A stretch of 64,000 bases of DNA from Paragonimus skrjabini miyazakii (lineage: Eukaryota > Platyhelminthes > Trematoda > Plagiorchiida > Troglotrematidae), in assembly GCA_014338405.1 (NCBI GenBank), contig JTDE01001092.1, positions 7,211 to 71,210 on the forward strand. The letters run 5' to 3'. Below the pieces are notes generated by a model. The model ran no database searches and had not been told where the DNA came from. It saw only the letters and a program-made list of their open reading frames with translations. The translations under genes and the position numbers were made by a program. Shown one piece after another: positions 59,401-64,000 of this stretch (within the stretch, counting starts at the first letter, position 1; every line of letters begins with the position of its first letter).

Positions 59401-59742
59401 TTAACAATTCGTTGCTTTTGAGCACATAGATTCACCTGCTGAGGGTAGATTTATAAGGCTTCGGCTTGCTTGGAAGCTTGTGTAATAGTAGCATTTGTTG
59501 GAACCCCGAACGGTGATGCAGTAGTGTTGTTGTGACCAGTTAATCTCTAAACTCCTCAATATGGATAGAACGGCATTCTCTCCTTTGTGAACGGCACTCA
59601 CTAAAAGGTGCTTCAATGTTCCTCTTAGCCAGCTTGTGATACGTTCTTTGGCCCTGGCATCAAATGTTCCTCCTGCAACACTAGTGTAACTGCTTCTGCA
59701 CCCGCAAGTAAACCGATAAATAGGATTATCTCTTAGGAACAC
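59401..59742 (-). mobile_element. PLE relic (PLE-5): GIY-YIG domain
   Basis: The 113-codon frame begins FLRDNPIYRFTCGCRSSYTS and continues FDARAKERITSWLRG, then a LKHLLVSAVHK stretch. The YRFTC-C spacing followed by SY and then a basic 'RAKE-I-SWL' helix is the PLE-type GIY-YIG core. The Ile-Gly of SYIG has become Thr-Ser, so the nuclease is dead. No RT is detectable upstream. Confidence 0.55.
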
Positions 59743-61642
59743 AGATTTTTACTTTTCACTGGAAGTTGAAACAACCTGATTGTTTGTGGGAGCAAGACAA
59801 ATGTAGCTGGATGACGTGTACTTTTCTGTTTTATACAAATCATCTAGCTAACCGTGTTCATGAAAATTTCATACGTGAATGGGGGTTTGTTATATGCAGT
59901 TTCATTGAACATCTCCACAAATGACCTGTTCGGAGAAACTTGTCAAGTATGGTTTCTGATGAACGGTTTATAGAAATTGTTAACACGAAAAGTGTCTTGC
60001 AATACTACTTGCCTGGTCCGTCAGGAAATGGTCTTGACACACTATAACACATTGTACGTGCTGGATGCCTCTTACGTGCAACAGAAGAGAAACCCATAAA
60101 GTGCATGATCATGTTCGCTAACAATACACTGTATGTATAGTCAGACCATTTGAATCGTGTCTAGTCAAGACGTTAAAAAATACCAAACTGTTCGCTTGTT
60201 CTTACTGGCATTTCACGGACAGATTTAGGTGGACAAATATAAAATTCGGAATCATTTCTCAATTTGTCCCTTCTATAACCAGAGTTATTTTGTCATCATG
60301 CTTCGTCTACGATGGAGAAGATAGTTTGCCTTAGTCTGACATTGTGTTGTTAACGGCTAAGCAGTTTAGTTGTGAAACGTTCGAACTTAAGACATCTCAT
60401 ATTTTGTATGAAGAGTTGAATAGTCTGAAAGAATTGGAAGATTAACAGAAATGAAAGTAATGTAATCAGGGTTAAAAAACATTAATTTGTTCGATAGTAA
60501 GTTTAGAAGTGAAGAACTGATGAAAGTGGGGCACACGTTGTCAGTAGAAATATAAAATTTTTGATACATGCACTTAGCTTAACAGCACACTTCAAAGTAA
60601 GCACAACTAAGTTTTAAAAAAAGGCAGCGGAATGTTTGTGAACAACTTGGTTGCCTTTTTCCAAAAGTATCTCAATCTTCAGAAACGGACCAGGCAATGA
60701 ATACCCAAGTTGTAAATTTTCTATAGACCATAATGTTGTGCAATAATTGTACCTACATCCGTTGAAGTGCAATAATAAATCTTAGTCATAAATATGTCCA
60801 AATCTCCCGGGAAACTTGTTTTTCTAACCACAGCAAATAATCCGGTTTGTTAGCAGGCCTGCATATGATAGAACTTATAAAATTGTTTTTTAAGCTAGTT
60901 GTGTAACCCTAGCGGTTCATAATAACGGTATCGGTTCTCTATCTAACATTAGATATATACCATCCTCAGCTTTCTCTAATAGTTGAAGCGTGTTTAAGTG
61001 TTCGTTGATAAGGTTGAATCGTTACTTTTCTCAGCTGTTGAGCTTTCTTTTACTCACGGGCTAAAATCGATCAGCCATTTTGTGGCTGACCTGCAAACGG
61101 GCAAGCATCCACCGTAACCTTAGAGGGCATTGAGGAACTTTGTTGCAAACAGTTGGTTTCATTATGTGTGTGGTGCTGAGACCCATCTAGATCAAAACAG
61201 CTGTTGACTACTTTGCTGGTGGTCACTGAGACCAGCTGTCTGCATCGTTAAATATTACATGATAGGCGGACTAAACAGGCCTTTGACAAACCGTCATTAT
61301 TGGTAGACGTGAGGCGGGATACACTGGATCGGCTATTGATATTCTCAAATTGGACATCAAGTAAACGTGTCGAACAAAAAAATTAATTCGATCCGACAGA
61401 AGGAATTACCGATAAGGGTCCAGATCCAGCACGAGATATACTGGAAATATTATTTTCCAACGATATACTTCCACGGTGGTCCACGCTATTGTTCATTTCT
61501 CGACCAGATGGCGTCAAATGACCCTTTGAGGCATTACTCAGATTATGCTGCAACCTAATTGCTGAAATTGAAAATTGTGAGATTGTAGACCTGAGCAGAA
61601 AACAAATACAGCTCAACCAATTTAAAATGCCTACAGTCTTAC

Positions 61643-61828
61643 CATCAAATGGATTAATATCCCCGATTGTTGGTGTTGCATCTGAATCGACGCCACGAAC
61701 CAAGACTTCGTAAAGCACAGCGAAATGACGCTGTACCAAAATATGGCAGACGCGTTCAAAAATGTACAATCTACCTTCTCTCCAGTATGTCATGCCACCG
61801 GGGTTGAATGTAGTAGGGTTGGATTGTC
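61643..61828 (-). CDS. probable host exon, upstream part of the gene or another gene
   Basis: It has a clear donor GTAAGAC after 61643 (leaving one base, G). The frame reads NPTTFNPGGMTYWREGRLYI, then FERVCHILVQRHFAVLYEVL and VRGVDSDATPTIGDINPFD. It stays open and coding-like upstream to about 61871 (TEQISALHVKGQ) before a TAA. The only usable acceptor there is CATGTCAAAG at 61829, so the start is uncertain. Strongly helical with Trp, Tyr and Phe spacing typical of real protein. Same strand as exons A-G, but linkage is unproven. Confidence 0.5.
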
Positions 61829-62652
61829 CTTTGACATGAAGAGCGGAAATTTGTTCAGTAAGGACAATAGACGAAATACGTTTTTAATACACTAAAATAA
61901 TAGATTAATGAAGTTACTTGAGTATAATAGTTTCAGATTAAGCCTTGCTAGGATAATGTAATGTTTATTGGGCTGATGAAGGCTTGGGTGGTTAACTTGA
62001 AGTTTATGGAAAATATTCCTTCACTAAAGCGAATAATTGAAAACATTACCCATTGTGAATTACTGTCAAAGTTAAAAAGACAAACGTTTGTCGTATCTCA
62101 ATTCCTCACTGAGTCTTTTGACAAATACTATTTCCGAAATACCTCTCATTAGTTCTGAGATCATCCCAGTACCAGCTCCACAAGCTGTGACCATCAGTGT
62201 TCAATAAGTTGACGGGTCCGAAGACTCCAAATACACAGGGTGATGCCCATGGGGCAATTATTCTTAACAGATGCTCATTGCGAAAAACAGAACGTATTTA
62301 TCTTTTCATCATTCAACCATGAACAGTTATCCACTGTCGTTTGCATTAGTTTTTTCGAGGTACCCCGCGCCAACATCACGTTAAAGTATTAAAAGCTTTC
62401 CTTCATATTAATTTCCAGTCGTCCTACTTCATGGTGGCATACAAGTGAAATTGAAATGTTATTTCATCTGCTGAAAGTTCTAGTGCTTGGTATGAAACGA
62501 ATAAAAATCACTCGGTTTCATTGAGGACATTCGTCTGAATAAAAGATTCCAGTTGAACATTCCTGACTTAAACATCCAGTAACGCTGCACCTACATCCAA
62601 GCGTCCATACGCACAGGTTGATGTTTGCAAAGGGTAGCTGACTCATGAATCG
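61829..62652. other. no recognised feature
   Basis: AT-rich, with one open stretch (61961-62152 +) that has no motif. A CTGATGA at 61974 is not followed by the second hammerhead strand. Confidence 0.4.
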
Positions 62653-63107
62653 CTACTGCCAAACGGGCGGCCAAGTATTAGCATCTCGACATGGAGTATA
62701 GCTGCTACAAGCCGTCAGAAGTCTGGTAAACTGATTCCATAGAAAGCAAACTTGAGCTTTGCATTGTAGTTTATCACTCAATGTAGTGTCCAATCGAAGT
62801 CGGTCGTTGTAACAGAAATTCTGTCCGTTCAGTGTGGCCCTGACACTGTGTGGCTGATTGTACATTGAGGTGAAGTATTTTGCACTAAGTTGTAGTGTCA
62901 GAGAATAAAAACGGTTCGTTGTAACAGTAGTGGGTGAGCTCCAAGAGAGGCAGTGACTTCTGTGCCGTAGCTGGCGCCAGTTAGGCTTGACATTAGGGGA
63001 AGCACGAGCATAGGCAAGCGTAAGTTGGATTGACGTTCGCTGGTCGGTGCACGCTCGTGTTCCATCCACTTCGGACAGCTTGCCCCGTGTAAAAGACGGT
63101 GTGTCAA
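62653..63107 (-). other. coding-like region, product not recognised
   Basis: Two overlapping - strand frames (63107-62898 and 63069-62653) are open in sequence richer in GC than the surroundings. The second includes FYSLTLQLSAKYFTSMYNQP and DRLRLDTTLSDKLQCKAQVC and ends at TAG after CRDANTWPPVWQ. Two internal segments (TGTTACAACGA...GACACTACA near 62930-62885 and near 62815-62783) look like diverged copies of each other. It could be an exon or an unclassified repeat; the sequence does not decide. Confidence 0.3.
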
Positions 63108-64000
63108 CTAGGTGGCCGAATTTAGCAGGGCACGTGCCGCGAGCAATCGATGTGGCTTACGCCTGTGCACCTGCCTTACAACGATCGGAATTTCGAGCAA
63201 GCTGCACTGACTCGTCTTCTTTTACCATAGACTAGAATCCTTGGGGTCTAATCTGGACGAACACAGGGTGTATTGCAATCCAAATAGGCAAGTGCATAAA
63301 ATAAATAAAGTAAAAATTCGACTGCGTAGTAAGATCCAAAGTGGACGGGGTGGTATTTTAATTTGGGAGTGAGGGCCGGTTAACTTTGCCAAGCTGGGTC
63401 GTAGCTCACCAAACCCCGACATAGTTCACTGAGATGTCGGCCGATCGCTAACAATGTATTTTCTGTCAATCAGCTGAAGCAGCGTGCAATACACATGTCA
63501 GAGCTCGCTAAGATGACAAGCATCAGTAAGTTTCATGTGAAGTAACGACTACTGAGGTAAACTGTATCGCTAATCATGAAACTAAACGTGGAATAAGCCG
63601 TGAACCCATCAGCCCCGTTGGTTTCACTAGGTGAATATGTCAATGTATAGATCAGGTTGAGAAGCAAGTGTTTGTGGCATTGCTTCCATTGATAAGGCAC
63701 CGGTCGTCAGTAGAAGCAAATCGAAATCTTTCTTTTTACGCAGTGTCAATTTAGCCAAACACTGATCTCCGTATGATATTAATATTCGTAAACTGAACAT
63801 TTAAATGACAACAGAAATGTGTCAATGGTCCGAGATAAGGTACATCTAACTAAATATCTCCTTTGGGCAGTTGCCTGTGCTTCCACAGTGATTAGAGCAC
63901 ACAGCAGCAGCTGTGTTAGACGATAGTTTAGTTGTAGGAAAAAAGGCGAAAAATAGACTTTTTCAATTTTGATTTCACCCTAAATTCGATTGAGCAGCCT
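63108..64000. other. no recognised gene
   Basis: The open stretches at 63047-63235 (+) and 63422-63222 (-) show no known motif. The - strand one contains a hydrophobic run (IFTLFILCTCLFGLQYTL) that could look like a membrane segment, but there is no supporting start or splice context. Confidence 0.35.

Noticed and set aside
61974..62010. CTGATGA resembling a hammerhead first strand on the + strand
   Set aside because: No GAAA strand or stem partners at hammerhead spacing.
1..64000. CRISPR arrays, operons, bacterial promoters, rRNA genes
   Set aside because: None seen; no regularly spaced repeats, no rRNA-like conserved blocks, and gene structure is eukaryotic.

Overview
This window looks like nuclear DNA from a large, repeat-rich invertebrate genome. 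The best guess is a parasitic flatworm of the trematode type. That guess is an inference from long introns with weakly structured AT-rich sequence and from the mix of Ty3/gypsy, Penelope-like and CR1/Jockey-like elements. Nothing bacterial (operons, ribosome binding sites, CRISPR arrays) is visible. Two runs of exactly 100 N (26181-26280 and 56875-56974) mark scaffold gaps.

Layout. Positions 905-6760 are a graveyard of retroelements: a Penelope-like element (PLE) on the + strand (905-2350) ending in a recognisable hammerhead ribozyme, an old Ty3/gypsy pol relic on the + strand (about 2541-4560), and a second PLE on the - strand (about 5130-6760). From 6761 to about 20480 I recognise no gene. 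A broken non-LTR retrotransposon reverse transcriptase lies on the - strand at about 20480-21850. Next is a complete-looking Ty3/gypsy element, 22673-27954, with 370-bp LTRs that differ at only two positions, a 5-bp target duplication (CAAAC), a gag-like region, two zinc knuckles, protease, RT, RNase H and a well-preserved integrase. Its gag-RT part is nevertheless broken by stops, frame changes and an inserted block.

From 32.8 kb to at least 55 kb, probably to 61.8 kb, the - strand carries exons of one large host gene. Seven exons (54920-54821, 53739-53511, 51280-50592, 45503-45373, 41081-40785, 37793-37613, 33406-32818) have GT/AG borders and mutually compatible phases, and join into 738 uninterrupted codons. 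The protein is helical, leucine-rich and ends in an acidic Ser/Glu-rich stretch. I do not recognise its family. Its introns hold further PLE fragments (about 45960-46520 +, 48556-49020 -, 39500-39741 -) and a tRNA-like SINE-type segment near 52795. Another PLE relic lies at 59401-59742 (-). The last 2 kb contains coding-like but unassigned sequence.

How parts relate. The mobile elements are independent of the host gene and mostly dead. The main points of interest are the hammerhead ribozyme of the first PLE, the young-LTR/broken-pol contradiction of the gypsy element (partly explicable by an assembly chimera at the first gap), and the unnamed multi-exon host gene.
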